Assembly (NCBI GenBank): GCA_016928355.1
Contig: JAFGKW010000028.1
Coordinates: forward strand, 1-64,000
Direction of reading: 5' to 3'
Length of the DNA stretch: 64,000 nucleotides
Source of the DNA: Methanomicrobiaceae archaeon
GTDB lineage: Archaea; Halobacteriota; Methanomicrobia; Methanomicrobiales; Methanomicrobiaceae
Below, in pieces: positions 9,487 to 19,384 of the stretch. The number at the start of each line of letters is the position of its first letter. Position 1 is the first letter of the stretch. Position numbers and translations under genes: made by a program. Under the pieces are notes generated by a model, which saw nothing but the letters and a program-made list of their open reading frames with translations, ran no database searches and was not told where the DNA came from.

Positions 9487-9969
9487 ATGGATATTAAAAA
9501 AAGTAGCAGTAATGAAAAAATCGGTGGCCTGAGCATTTATGTGATGGTTCTCGGTGCAGTAGCCGTTGCCTTTGGCTGCGCCGATATACTTGTATGGGCT
9601 GGATTCAGTTCCGGACTAAATCTGGGAATAATTGAAATCGCCGGCGATGACTTCTTTCGCTGGGCATGGGGAGGTCTTGTTGTCCTTATGGGCGGGCTTA
9701 TCATGCTTTCCGGTGCAGTCGATGCCGGTGAGATCAGGCAGTTTGCAAAAGTCACCCTTGGGGCGCTCATGTTGCTTATGATCGCCGGAACAGATATATT
9801 TGCAAGGCTCTGCGAGAATATCCCTGCGGGCGAAGAGGCACCTGAGTTCTTTAATTCGCTCGGGGGCTTCATTGGCGGATTCGCACCGCCGTACTCGCCT
9901 GCCATCCTTCTCCTGCCTTTCGTGCTTGTAATCGTATACCTTGCGGTGAAGTACGATGGGGAGAACTAA
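9487..9969 (+). CDS. Hypothetical membrane protein, last gene of feo cluster
   Basis: ATG directly after FeoB-C TAA; four predicted TM segments. Confidence 0.75.
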   Translation: MDIKKSSSNEKIGGLSIYVMVLGAVAVAFGCADILVWAGFSSGLNLGIIEIAGDDFFRWAWGGLVVLMGGLIMLSGAVDAGEIRQFAKVTLGALMLLMIAGTDIFARLCENIPAGEEAPEFFNSLGGFIGGFAPPYSPAILLLPFVLVIVYLAVKYDGEN

Positions 9970-10034
9970 CCCTCTTAATCTTTGAATAAAATTTCTTTCT
10001 TTTTTGACTGATAATTGCAGTCAATCTCTATGCA

Positions 10035-10107
10035 GGGGCCATAAGCCCCTTTGCGACCTATCGCGATCAGGGAGAGGGCAATAGGGAGGGGGAATCTTCC
10101 CCCTCCC
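10035..10107 (+). repeat. Dispersed structured intergenic element, copy A (short form)
   Basis: ggggccataagcccc + tttgcgacctatcgcg + gggagagggcaatagggaggggg + 9-bp GGGAGGGGG/CCCCCTCCC hairpin. Confidence 0.7.
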
Positions 10108-10205
10108 ATTAATTATAATTTTGATTTGAATTAAAAAGAGGCAGTAATTAGTTCTAATTTAATTATTAAATCAAAATTGAAGGAGAAAAGGAGGTTTATA
10201 TGGGG

Positions 10206-10502
10206 TTAAAGGAGGTTTAATGCATCTTTTCCGGACATTCCCCCCTTTATTCCGAGTTTTTCCGCAGACGGATTTACTGCTGAGATCTCTCCTGTCATAA
10301 GGTCGTCAAGATTACTGACTGATTCTCCATTAGGCCTTACCTTTGCTGCTGCATACCCGAACTTCTCAAGTGCCAATACATCGAATGCACCGCACCCGAC
10401 GAGTCCGCGGTTATTTCTGGCAAAAACGAGGTTGACCTTTCCTATAGGTATTACGAATCCCTCAATCTCTTTTTTACCAATCCTGATGATTTCGCCTTTC
10501 AT
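10206..10502 (-). CDS. DUF1805 (YunC-like) protein
   Basis: LVFARNNRGLVGCGAFDVLALEKFGYAAAKVR is typical of DUF1805. Confidence 0.75.
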   Translation of the reverse strand: MKGEIIRIGKKEIEGFVIPIGKVNLVFARNNRGLVGCGAFDVLALEKFGYAAAKVRPNGESVSNLDDLMTGEISAVNPSAEKLGIKGGMSGKDALNLL

Positions 10503-10620
10503 TGATAAGAGATTAGGATGGGTGCATATATATGATTCAGATTGCAGCGGTTATATGGAATAACTTACGGGAAGCTACAATCCAAAAATTTATGCAGGAT
10601 CATGAACATTTCCGATATTA

Positions 10621-11238
10621 ATGAAAAAGGGAATGGGGCATCTGTTTTTATTTACCATCCTTTTGCTTTTCATTGGATCACCCCTGGGTATGCTCGGAGA
10701 ATTACCTGTAACAGACTGTGTACCTGAATCATGTCGTCTAAATGATATCAATATCTCTGTATCTGAATCCCCGGGAAACGATATATATTATCCTGATAAG
10801 GATATACTCCACCTGAAGAACTTTTTTATTGATAATAATATCTCGCATTTAAACCCTTACACTCCCAGGTATTCTCCGGGGATGATTATCACAAAAGATG
10901 ACGGCGATCTCCTTCTTGTAACAAGATATATTCCGGATTACAATCGTTACTGTACAAGAGTTATTCTTGTGGGAAATGGTGAGTATCTCTATCTTATGAA
11001 GGATACGAGTTTTATGCAGATGGGCAGTAGCTGCGATCGCGTGGACTCAGTCGAATTTGTCTATCCTTACCTGTATGATGATCTCAATGAAAACAGCAAT
11101 GAGAATAGCGACGACTACCGCAATATGACAAGAGATGACTTAAGAATATATATCAAATATGAGGATTGTGGGGAGATTGAAGTTGAAGGTTATCTTACTC
11201 CCGGGGATTCTGAATCTATGAGGCATGTCACCACCTGA
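10621..11238 (+). CDS. Hypothetical exported protein
   Basis: N-terminal signal-like hydrophobic stretch; no recognised domain. Confidence 0.6.
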   Translation: MKKGMGHLFLFTILLLFIGSPLGMLGELPVTDCVPESCRLNDINISVSESPGNDIYYPDKDILHLKNFFIDNNISHLNPYTPRYSPGMIITKDDGDLLLVTRYIPDYNRYCTRVILVGNGEYLYLMKDTSFMQMGSSCDRVDSVEFVYPYLYDDLNENSNENSDDYRNMTRDDLRIYIKYEDCGEIEVEGYLTPGDSESMRHVTT

Positions 11239-11318
11239 TCCCGAAAACATATGATTTATTCTGTCTATGCCAAATAGTTATTAGAATACAATTTCGGTTA
11301 CAGGACTGTCTGGAAAAT

Positions 11319-12572
11319 ATGCCCACAATAAAAAAAATATCAGAGTTTCAGGATTATATTTCAGGATTCATATCTCCTTTCACTGCGGAAAAGCCTAAAA
11401 ATACTCTGGCGGAACTCAGGAATTTGAATGGTGGAGAATACAATTCATATATTAATGAATTCTGGACATCAAGACAGAGGCAGGCATACTCAATCCATGA
11501 GGTCTCATATCGTGCCTGCTTTAAACCCCAGCTCCCCCGCTTTTTTATCGACCTGATGACCGATGCCGGTGAAGTTGTATATGACCCCTTTACAGGAAGG
11601 GGAACGACCATCCTCGAGGCAGCCCTGCTTAAGAGGTCCGTAATATCAAACGATGCAAATCCCCTGAGCAGAATACTGTGTGAACCGAGGCTCAGCCCTC
11701 CTTCTGTTTTGGAAGTTGGGAAAAGACTTGATGAGATCGAATACGACAGCTCAAAGAGGGCTGATCTGGATCTCTCCATGTTCTTTCATGAATCAACCGA
11801 ATCGGAGATTGTATCACTCCGTGATTATCTTGAAGAAAGGAACAGGAAAGGTTCAGAGGATTCTGTCGACCGTTGGATAAGGATGGTGGCTACGAACCGG
11901 CTTACAGGTCACTCAGGCGGTTTTTTCTCAGTCTACACTCTCCCTCCCAACCAGGCGGTATCCCCAGATAGCCAGGAGAAGATCAACAGGAAGAGGAGTC
12001 AGGTGCCCGGGTACAGGGATACGAAAAAACTGATTCTGAAGAAGACAAGAAGCCTTCTGAGAAATATTGGTCCGCCTGAATTTGAGAATCTCTCTTCTGC
12101 TGCCGGGAGTGCTGTTTATCTCTCGGGTGATGCCGGATGTGTCCCCGAGATCGCTGATGGATCTGTAAGTCTTACTGTTACATCACCTCCTTTTCTGGAT
12201 ATAGTTCAATATTCAAAGGACAACTGGCTCCGGTGCTGGTTTAACTCGCTGGATGCAGGTGAAATAGAGAGGGGCATCACAATGTCAAAAACCACAAAGG
12301 ACTGGTCTAAGGTCATGGGTTCTGTCTTTGAAGAGCTCTTCAGGATAACAAAGCCCGGAGGGTGGGTTGCCTTTGAGGTGGGAGAGGTCCGAAACGGGAA
12401 GGTATGTCTTGATGAACACGTGGTTCCTCTCGGTATCGGGGCCGGGTTTGAGTGTGCAGGGGTGCTGATAAACGAGCAGCACTTTACAAAGACATCCAAT
12501 ATCTGGGGGATAGACAACCGGAAGAAAGGGACGAATACGAACAGGATTGCCGTATTTCAGAAGTCATCCTGA
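11319..12572 (+). CDS. DNA methyltransferase (N4/N6 type), apparently without a cognate endonuclease
   Basis: SAM motif VYDPFTGRGTTILEAAL and catalytic TSPPF (SLTVTSPPFLDIVQYSKDNWLRCWF). Confidence 0.85.
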   Translation: MPTIKKISEFQDYISGFISPFTAEKPKNTLAELRNLNGGEYNSYINEFWTSRQRQAYSIHEVSYRACFKPQLPRFFIDLMTDAGEVVYDPFTGRGTTILEAALLKRSVISNDANPLSRILCEPRLSPPSVLEVGKRLDEIEYDSSKRADLDLSMFFHESTESEIVSLRDYLEERNRKGSEDSVDRWIRMVATNRLTGHSGGFFSVYTLPPNQAVSPDSQEKINRKRSQVPGYRDTKKLILKKTRSLLRNIGPPEFENLSSAAGSAVYLSGDAGCVPEIADGSVSLTVTSPPFLDIVQYSKDNWLRCWFNSLDAGEIERGITMSKTTKDWSKVMGSVFEELFRITKPGGWVAFEVGEVRNGKVCLDEHVVPLGIGAGFECAGVLINEQHFTKTSNIWGIDNRKKGTNTNRIAVFQKSS

Positions 12573-12628
12573 TACCGGTACAGAATCGAATCAAAAATCT
12601 TTTTTTAGACAAGGATATTTATAATTCT

Positions 12629-13474
12629 ATGAATTTAAAGGGAAAATGTCCTGCAGTGGCGGTTCTTGGTATACTGCTGGTCTTCTGTTTTGTTTTTATC
12701 TCCGGGTGCACGGGTGAGGAGACTTCTCCGGTGCATCCGGAGGAAGAAAAGGCTTCAGAAGCGCTGGCTTCTCTTAAGAACGAAGTGTCGGTATCGCTTG
12801 CCGAAACGCTTGCTCTTGCAGAAAGAACCTCGGATAATCTGGCAGATACAGATCGAAACCAGACACAGGTTAATGCCATACTTGATAATTCGCAGAAAAG
12901 CCTGCCATGGGTTGAATCGGCGGCTTTCATCAATCCTGCGGGAATTGTTGTTGCAATTATGCCTGATTCATACAGCGGCCTCATCGGAAAAGATCTATCT
13001 TACCAGGATATTGTTAAGGAAGGGCTTGAAAAGCGTTCTCCGGTCATTTCAGATTATATACTGCTTGAAGTGGCAGAGAAAGGAGTTGTTCTGGAGTGTC
13101 CCGTATTTTCCGAAGACGGCGAATTTGCAGGAGTTGTCTCACTTGTAATTGATCCTGCCAAAATGATCAGACTCCCTGCTGAAGGGATAAAATCGGGATA
13201 CGGCTTTTCCGTAATGGCAATTGAGCCTGACGGAACAATTCTCTATGACGAAGATGTTGCAGAGATTGGGAATGCGACGTTCGGAAACCCTGTTTATGAG
13301 GCTTATCCCGGGGTGATAGCCGCTGCAGAAGCAATCTCTTTGCAGCCATCCGGAACATATGCCTATACGTTCAGGGCGACAGGCTCTGATGAGGAAGTCC
13401 AAAAGGAGGCATACTGGGATACAGCTGGAATTCTTGATAAGGAATGGCGCCTGATGGTGATAAAGGAATTTTGA
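12629..13474 (+). CDS. Lipoprotein with Cache-like sensor domain
   Basis: Signal peptide plus lipobox ISGC; Cache-like VESAAFINPAGIVVAIMPDSYSGLIGKDLSYQD. Confidence 0.75.
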   Translation: MNLKGKCPAVAVLGILLVFCFVFISGCTGEETSPVHPEEEKASEALASLKNEVSVSLAETLALAERTSDNLADTDRNQTQVNAILDNSQKSLPWVESAAFINPAGIVVAIMPDSYSGLIGKDLSYQDIVKEGLEKRSPVISDYILLEVAEKGVVLECPVFSEDGEFAGVVSLVIDPAKMIRLPAEGIKSGYGFSVMAIEPDGTILYDEDVAEIGNATFGNPVYEAYPGVIAAAEAISLQPSGTYAYTFRATGSDEEVQKEAYWDTAGILDKEWRLMVIKEF

Positions 13475-13561
13475 GTCTCTATATTATAATGAATGGGTCT
13501 CCTATAGAGGATATCTTTATTTTTTTTCAGGGTTATTGAGGTACAAAAGGAGGACTGATTT

Positions 13562-13948
13562 ATGTCTGCAGAAGAATTATTTGAAAAATCACTGAGTGAG
13601 GTTGACAGGTTAATACACGAGGGAAGCATCCTCGGTGAACCTGTGGAAGTAAACGGATGCACAATCGTACCCGTATTCGGGTATGGATTCGGTTTTGGTG
13701 CGGGTTTTAAAGGCAGCGACAAGACCTGCCAGGGCGGAGGAGCCGGTGCCGGTGGAGGCCTGTCTCCTGTTGCACTTGTTCTTATCGATAAGGATGTAAA
13801 GGGAATCGAGGGCATAAGAGTTGTACCTGTAAGAAAACCCGGACCTGTGACTGAAGCAATCAATGCAATTGGCGAGGAGATACTTCCCAAAGTTGTCGGT
13901 ATGGTCAAGAAGATAGAGGAAAGCGAAGAAGAAAAAGAAGAAAAATAA
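13562..13948 (+). CDS. GerW/YtfJ family protein
   Basis: VNGCTIVPVFGYGFGFGAGFKG...GGGAGAGGGLSPVALVLID is the GerW/YtfJ pattern. Confidence 0.85.
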   Translation: MSAEELFEKSLSEVDRLIHEGSILGEPVEVNGCTIVPVFGYGFGFGAGFKGSDKTCQGGGAGAGGGLSPVALVLIDKDVKGIEGIRVVPVRKPGPVTEAINAIGEEILPKVVGMVKKIEESEEEKEEK

Positions 13949-13965
13949 TTTTTTTCGGTTTCTGA

Positions 13966-14604
13966 ATGGTTTCCCTTTTCTTTGCAACCGGACTGGTTAT
14001 TGCAGCGGTTATCATTATTTTAGCTGTGCATTTTTTTCTCCCCGTAAGAATCTCCGGGAGACTCAGGTCCTGCAGAAGCGATCTTTTTCTTTTGAGGATC
14101 AGGTGGGGGATTCTCAGGGTATCAGTAAATATATCCGCCGGTGCCATCGTGACCCTTTATCTCTATTCCTTCAGGATAAAGGAATTTCCGGTAACCGGGA
14201 CAGAGAGTTCTTCCGGTTATGAAGATGAAGAAAAAGAAAAAGAGGAAGAGAAAGAGGGATTTAACACTAAGATGATCTCTCCTGTAACTGACCTGCTGGC
14301 AACCGTTTTCAGGCAGACCGGCTTTGAGTACCTGAGACTGGATGCAAAGGTCGGTCTTGGAGACCCTTTTGATACTGGAATGATCTTCGGATTTGCATTC
14401 GCACTCCGGGGTATTATGCACTGTGATGACAGGTTTGAATTAAATATTCTTCCTGTATTTGAAACCGAAGCCCTTGAGTTTGATATTGAGGGAGGCATCA
14501 GGGTTAAGGATCCGTTCAGAATTTTTTTCTCAGCCTTCAGAATATTCCGAATCAGCAGAAAAAAGCCGGAAAAAACCAAAGGCAGGGGAGCGGCTGCTAT
14601 ATGA
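13966..14604 (+). CDS. DUF2953 family membrane-associated protein (YtfI-like)
   Basis: N-terminal TM; LRLDAKVGLGDPFDTGMIFGFAFALRGI; adjacent to GerW as in Bacillus ytfJ-ytfI. Confidence 0.65.
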   Translation: MVSLFFATGLVIAAVIIILAVHFFLPVRISGRLRSCRSDLFLLRIRWGILRVSVNISAGAIVTLYLYSFRIKEFPVTGTESSSGYEDEEKEKEEEKEGFNTKMISPVTDLLATVFRQTGFEYLRLDAKVGLGDPFDTGMIFGFAFALRGIMHCDDRFELNILPVFETEALEFDIEGGIRVKDPFRIFFSAFRIFRISRKKPEKTKGRGAAAI

Positions 14605-14795
14605 AAGCCATAAAAAATACTCTGTCTTCCGGACCTGTGACTATAAAAGGAATCAGAATATCTGCACAGGTAGACCGGTCGGCACTGCTGCATAATTCCG
14701 GCTTTTTTATTTCGGTTGTTCCGTCATCTCTCTCTATTGAGACTGGGTCGGGAAAATATAGCTATAATATCTCAGTTAAGGAAAAGAGTGATTAA
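14601..14795 (+). CDS. Small hypothetical protein, coupled to the DUF2953 gene
   Basis: 4-nt ATGA overlap with upstream stop. Confidence 0.5.
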   Translation: MKAIKNTLSSGPVTIKGIRISAQVDRSALLHNSGFFISVVPSSLSIETGSGKYSYNISVKEKSD

Positions 14796-14806
14796 TTTTT
14801 CTCTTT

Positions 14807-15973
14807 CTATTCATACCTTAATGCCTCTATTGGGTTGAGGTTTGCAGCCTTCCAGGCAGGATAAAATCCTGAAACCAGACTTGTAACAACACCAAAGATC
14901 ATACCGTACGGAATATATACCAGTGTTGAGGGTTCGAAGAGAAACTCGGTGCTGTTGAGCATCACCATCAGGACCGCATATCCGGCAAGGAAACTGAACA
15001 ATGCACCGACTATCGCACCGAAAAGACCGAGGATTATAGCTTCGTAGAGGAACATCTTTAGAACCTCGTTCTTCTTCGTCCCGATGCTCCTGATAATTCC
15101 GATCTCCTTTATTCTCTCTGTAACCGACATCATCTGGATATTGAATATCGATACTCCGGCAACAACGAGGGAGATCCCACCGATTGCTGTTGTGAATGTT
15201 GAGATCTGTCCGAATGTATCCAGTATCGTCTCAAGGATTGCCTTTGTATCAAAGACGTCCACCACATCGTCTTTTCTGTTCATCTTTGTATTAATGGCGT
15301 CTTTTACATATTCTATATCGTTGATGTCCCTTACCTTCACGATGACGAAGTTGTAATCTTCCTGGTCATATGTGGATGAGAAGAATTTATCGGTTACAAT
15401 AAGAGCCGAATCGGGGTTAATATCAAAACCCATTCCTCTTTCCTCGAGTATTCCTACAATTCTCAGATTTTCGTCCCCGAGTTTTACCCGGCTTCCGACC
15501 TTTAGGTCGTACTCCTCTGCAATCCTGCTGCCTGCAAGGGCTCCTGCTGAGCTCTTCAGGAATTGGCCTTCCTCAAGGTCAAGTAGCAGTGAAAGATCCT
15601 GCGTTTCCAGTCCGTAGACTGTTGCAATTCCGTCATCACTCCCCACTTCAATTTGATCTGCTGTATTGTAGATTGGGATTACATCATTTGAACCTGATGC
15701 CCTGATGATATCCTTCAGCATTCTTTGTGTTATCTTGTCATTGACCGTTGTAGATGAGGGTCCCTGTGATATCCCCCCGTGTGAATATATGACGATGGCA
15801 TCGCCAACGTCAGATAGTGATTCGGAGATTGAAAGGACCAGGCTGTTGCCCAGCATTCCCATTGAAGCGATGGCGGCGACTCCTATTACTATCCCTATCA
15901 CAGCAAGCAGCGATCTCAGCCAGTGAAGCCTGACGCTTCTTTTTGCAAATTCAAAGAATATTCCGGGATTCAC
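14807..15973 (-). CDS. MacB/FtsX-type ABC transporter permease
   Basis: N-terminal RSLLAVIGIVIGVAAIASMG; C-terminal SVTERIKEIGIIRSIGTKKNEVLKMFLYEA. Confidence 0.9.
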   Translation of the reverse strand: MNPGIFFEFAKRSVRLHWLRSLLAVIGIVIGVAAIASMGMLGNSLVLSISESLSDVGDAIVIYSHGGISQGPSSTTVNDKITQRMLKDIIRASGSNDVIPIYNTADQIEVGSDDGIATVYGLETQDLSLLLDLEEGQFLKSSAGALAGSRIAEEYDLKVGSRVKLGDENLRIVGILEERGMGFDINPDSALIVTDKFFSSTYDQEDYNFVIVKVRDINDIEYVKDAINTKMNRKDDVVDVFDTKAILETILDTFGQISTFTTAIGGISLVVAGVSIFNIQMMSVTERIKEIGIIRSIGTKKNEVLKMFLYEAIILGLFGAIVGALFSFLAGYAVLMVMLNSTEFLFEPSTLVYIPYGMIFGVVTSLVSGFYPAWKAANLNPIEALRYE

Positions 15974-16635
15974 TGGATCTCACCATCCGCTATAGTTATT
16001 GTCCTTTTTGCATATTCTGCGATTTGGGTGTCATGGGTGACCATGATGATGGTCTTGCCCTTACCGTTAAGGTTCTTTAGAAGCTCCATAACCTGTGTGC
16101 CTGTCTTTGAGTCCAGGTTTCCTGTCGGTTCGTCACATAAAAGGATCTTGGGGTCGTTTACAAGTGCACGGGCGATTGCAACTCTCTGCTGCTGGCCACC
16201 CGAGAGTTCATTTGGCTTGTGGTGGCTCAGATTCTCGGTGAGGCCCATGCATTTTAAGAGTTCATCGCATCTTCCTGCGGTGTCTCTTTTGCGATATTTG
16301 AGTATATAGGGGTACTCTACATTCTCCCTGACTGTAAGCAGGGGTATCAGGTTGAATTGCTGAAATATGAACCCTATTGTATCTCTCCTGAGATCCGTCA
16401 GTTCATCGTCGGAGAGAGTTCCGACATCTACTCCGTTGATGTATAGCTTTCCTTCTGTAGGGACGTCAAGAGATCCGACCATATTGAGGAGTGTGGATTT
16501 TCCTGAACCGGATGGTCCCATGATGGCTATGAAGTCACCTTCTTCTATTGTGAGTGAGACATTGTTGAGCGCTACAACTTCCCCGAATGGCATGGGGTAG
16601 ATCTTTGAGACCCCTTCAAGGCTTATTATCTGCAT
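15970..16635 (-). CDS. MacB/LolD-type ABC ATPase
   Basis: GPSGSGKST Walker A, LSGGQQQRVAIARAL signature, LLCDEPTGNLDS Walker B; 4-nt overlap with permease. Confidence 0.95.
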   Translation of the reverse strand: MQIISLEGVSKIYPMPFGEVVALNNVSLTIEEGDFIAIMGPSGSGKSTLLNMVGSLDVPTEGKLYINGVDVGTLSDDELTDLRRDTIGFIFQQFNLIPLLTVRENVEYPYILKYRKRDTAGRCDELLKCMGLTENLSHHKPNELSGGQQQRVAIARALVNDPKILLCDEPTGNLDSKTGTQVMELLKNLNGKGKTIIMVTHDTQIAEYAKRTITIADGEIQ

Positions 16636-16664
16636 GGCTTAATCCAAAAAAATACAAAGGGAGC

Positions 16665-17831
16665 TTAAATTTTCCCCTGTTTTTTACATGAATAGATTAT
16701 CGCCCCGCCGACACCTGCGGCAGCTATGATTACAAGTGCTATAAGTTCGACAGGGAAACCGTCGCTACCTTCAGGGGACGTCTGGCTACCGGATTGAGTA
16801 AACCCTCCTTCAAGAGTCACAGTGACCTTCTCCTCATAGCTGTTCCCGTCATCGTCCTTGTATAATATTAACAGCGGGACCTCGGTTGCACCTTCTGTGG
16901 TAAATGTAACTTCAAAGCTTGAAAAGTCGTCGGGTTCAAGCTCACCGACCACGTAAAGGCGGTTCGGGTCTGTCGGAACTGCCGGATCGGCCGAGGTTAC
17001 GATTACTGATTTTGCATTCTTAAGGCCTGCATTAGTTACATCTCCTGTAACAGTGTAGGTACCGCTACCTGCGACTTCAACATTGTTGATGACCATCTCG
17101 GCGTTCTTCTTTCCCTCACCTATGGTGTATATCAGCACCTGTTCTGTTGTATGGAGATTGAGGCCGTTTCTGTATTCAACCATAAATACAATATCTCCCG
17201 ATTCTGTGGGGATTACGTCAAATGTTACCTCCTGGCTTCCATCCGGCAGGAGTTCCCCGATAAAATAGCTGTTCTGTATAAATGATGCCGAATCACTCTC
17301 CGGTTTTACAACTACGCCGTTTGCCGCATTCTCCCTTGGATTTCCAACAAGCACCGTAATCGATTCTTTAACTCCCTCCTGGAATTCGTCGGGAATGTCA
17401 ATAATCGATATCTCAAGAGGAGTGCTTTCCACCTTTACCGGTACGAGGTGGCTCAGGCTGCCTCCTCCTGCAAAGTTCAGGTAGAACCTCGGGTAGTAGA
17501 TCCCGTCAGAAGTATCAGCTCTTATTGTGAATGTGAAGTCCCTGCTCGTACCGGGTCCGACCGTTCCGACAGTAGAGTAGGACTGCTCATTTATAAGTGT
17601 AAAATCTTTGGTGAACAGTGATGCACTTTTAATCTCAACACTTGAGGTCCCTGTATTTTTTATCGTTACCTTGATAGTCCCCGTGTCCCATTTCATAAAG
17701 ACTGACGGGCTTACCTCATAGGAAGTGATCTCAATATATGATGCGGCTGTATTGGTCGAAGTCGATGCCGCTGATACTGCAGGGGCAAGGAGCATCGCCA
17801 ATATCAAAAGAATAATAATTTCTGGTTTCAT
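16665..17831 (-). CDS. CARDB/S-layer-domain-like secreted protein with C-terminal TM anchor
   Basis: Signal peptide, repeated KVTIKNTGTSSVEI Ig-like/CARDB modules, C-terminal TM. Confidence 0.75.
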   Translation of the reverse strand: MKPEIIILLILAMLLAPAVSAASTSTNTAASYIEITSYEVSPSVFMKWDTGTIKVTIKNTGTSSVEIKSASLFTKDFTLINEQSYSTVGTVGPGTSRDFTFTIRADTSDGIYYPRFYLNFAGGGSLSHLVPVKVESTPLEISIIDIPDEFQEGVKESITVLVGNPRENAANGVVVKPESDSASFIQNSYFIGELLPDGSQEVTFDVIPTESGDIVFMVEYRNGLNLHTTEQVLIYTIGEGKKNAEMVINNVEVAGSGTYTVTGDVTNAGLKNAKSVIVTSADPAVPTDPNRLYVVGELEPDDFSSFEVTFTTEGATEVPLLILYKDDDGNSYEEKVTVTLEGGFTQSGSQTSPEGSDGFPVELIALVIIAAAGVGGAIIYSCKKQGKI

Positions 17832-17844
17832 TCTTCCCGCACCT

Positions 17845-18480
17845 TTACATAAATAATGAACTCGTGGTGAGCAGTATATAGATTACAAGAGGCACGGCAA
17901 CGCAGATAGCAGCTTTTTTTAATTCAAGTTTTGAAGACTCTTTCACCCCGAATGTCCAGATGTATGCCGACCATAATGTGAATATGACTCCAATAAACAT
18001 TGCAGCCATCATAGCTGGCGAATTTGTGAAAGCCTTCATTGCAGCCTCGATCTCCTGCATATTTGAGGTTGCAGGGAGAACGAGATCAGGAAGTGATGTA
18101 ATCATTATGCCCATACTGATTATACTGCCAAATATCTGCGGGATAAATCCGTATCCCACGATCTCCAGAAGTCTTGTGAATGATGGCTTCCCTTTGAGAA
18201 TGTAGACCATTATCATTATTGCGACAGCCCAGATTATCCATATGATGAAGGTCATTATCAGGGCGGCCGAGAAGCCAATTAAGGATACAATGAAAGCCGC
18301 ACCCTCCATTCCGGAGGGCATCATAGTCATCGTCTTTCCGGTAACCACATATGCGGAGATGCCGCCAATGAATGCGATTATAAGAATAATCAGTACCGGG
18401 ATCTTCAAATCTGTCTCCTTTTTGCACAACTCACCGAAGAAGTGCCTGGGAGTAACCAGTATATCTGTGACCGAAATCAT
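17845..18480 (-). CDS. Yip1-like integral membrane protein
   Basis: N-terminal LVTPRHFFGEL plus five hydrophobic segments. Confidence 0.6.
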   Translation of the reverse strand: MISVTDILVTPRHFFGELCKKETDLKIPVLIILIIAFIGGISAYVVTGKTMTMMPSGMEGAAFIVSLIGFSAALIMTFIIWIIWAVAIMIMVYILKGKPSFTRLLEIVGYGFIPQIFGSIISMGIMITSLPDLVLPATSNMQEIEAAMKAFTNSPAMMAAMFIGVIFTLWSAYIWTFGVKESSKLELKKAAICVAVPLVIYILLTTSSLFM

Positions 18481-18575
18481 ACTGCTATTATATTGTTTTA
18501 GAGATAATATATTCTGTTGGTCTTAAAGGTTCAAAATAATTAAATAGGTGTTATATTGGTATTGAGATCGGGAAT

Positions 18576-18950
18576 TCACAGGTACTTGCCGGCGACTTTT
18601 GAGAGTGCAAGCCTGAGGACCGATTCGGGGATCTGCTCATACATTCTTTTGCATGACGAGGCCGCCGGAGCATCTCCTGATCCGCATCCATCGCAGGCCA
18701 TCCCGCAGTATTTTGACGGGTCAGGGAGCGGAACCAGCTCTTCGAGGGGTATCCCGTCGACAGTCAGTCTTCCGCAACAACTGTTATCTGGAGACATCTC
18801 TTCCACATAGCTGAAAGTAAGACCCCTGCCGATGCATGCGTCCCGGTAATTTGCGACTACTTCCTTCACGCTCCTGCAGGTATCAGGGCAGACCGGGGGC
18901 GGAATAGTAGGATCATCCGGATGCGACCAAAGGACTACAATCTTAATCAT
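18576..18950 (-). CDS. Cys-rich small protein (possibly DUF2703-like)
   Basis: Cys motifs CPDTC, SCCGR, CGMACDGCG; next to arsenate-reductase-like gene. Confidence 0.5.
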   Translation of the reverse strand: MIKIVVLWSHPDDPTIPPPVCPDTCRSVKEVVANYRDACIGRGLTFSYVEEMSPDNSCCGRLTVDGIPLEELVPLPDPSKYCGMACDGCGSGDAPAASSCKRMYEQIPESVLRLALSKVAGKYL

Positions 18951-18961
18951 AAAAAACCACT

Positions 18962-19372
18962 TCAGTTCTGTATAACTTCGACGATCTCATCGATAAAGAC
19001 TTTGAGATTATCCCTTAATTCACGAAAACCCGTGAGGCGGTCAGTTCCACCTGCCGGAACCCGGAATTCACGCAATATAATATCTTTCGAAGACGGATAC
19101 GAATATGCCAGTTTCATCGCATTCGGGCAGAGAAATACCACAAGATCAAAATGTTCTCCTGAAAAAGACCCTATTGTGGCCGGCCTGTGTCCATCTGTAT
19201 CTATTCCCTCCTCTCTTAGAACGGCAACTGCAGCAGGTTCGGGCCCGAGCGGGCGGATGCCGGCACTCCTGAAGGTTATCTCCAGGTATTTCGACCTCCC
19301 GAGATATTCAGCCATAAAGGATCTCGCCGAGTTGTGTGTGCATACAAAAAGAACTGATTTTTCGGAGCTCAT
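18962..19372 (-). CDS. Low-molecular-weight phosphatase / arsenate reductase (ArsC, thioredoxin-type) family
   Basis: SVLFVCTHNSARSFMAEYL P-loop CX5R motif. Confidence 0.85.
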   Translation of the reverse strand: MSSEKSVLFVCTHNSARSFMAEYLGRSKYLEITFRSAGIRPLGPEPAAVAVLREEGIDTDGHRPATIGSFSGEHFDLVVFLCPNAMKLAYSYPSSKDIILREFRVPAGGTDRLTGFRELRDNLKVFIDEIVEVIQN

Positions 19373-19384
19373 ATTCAGGTACCC

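Noticed and set aside
12206-12517. Minus ORFs opposite the methyltransferase
   Set aside because: Antisense to catalytic-motif coding sequence
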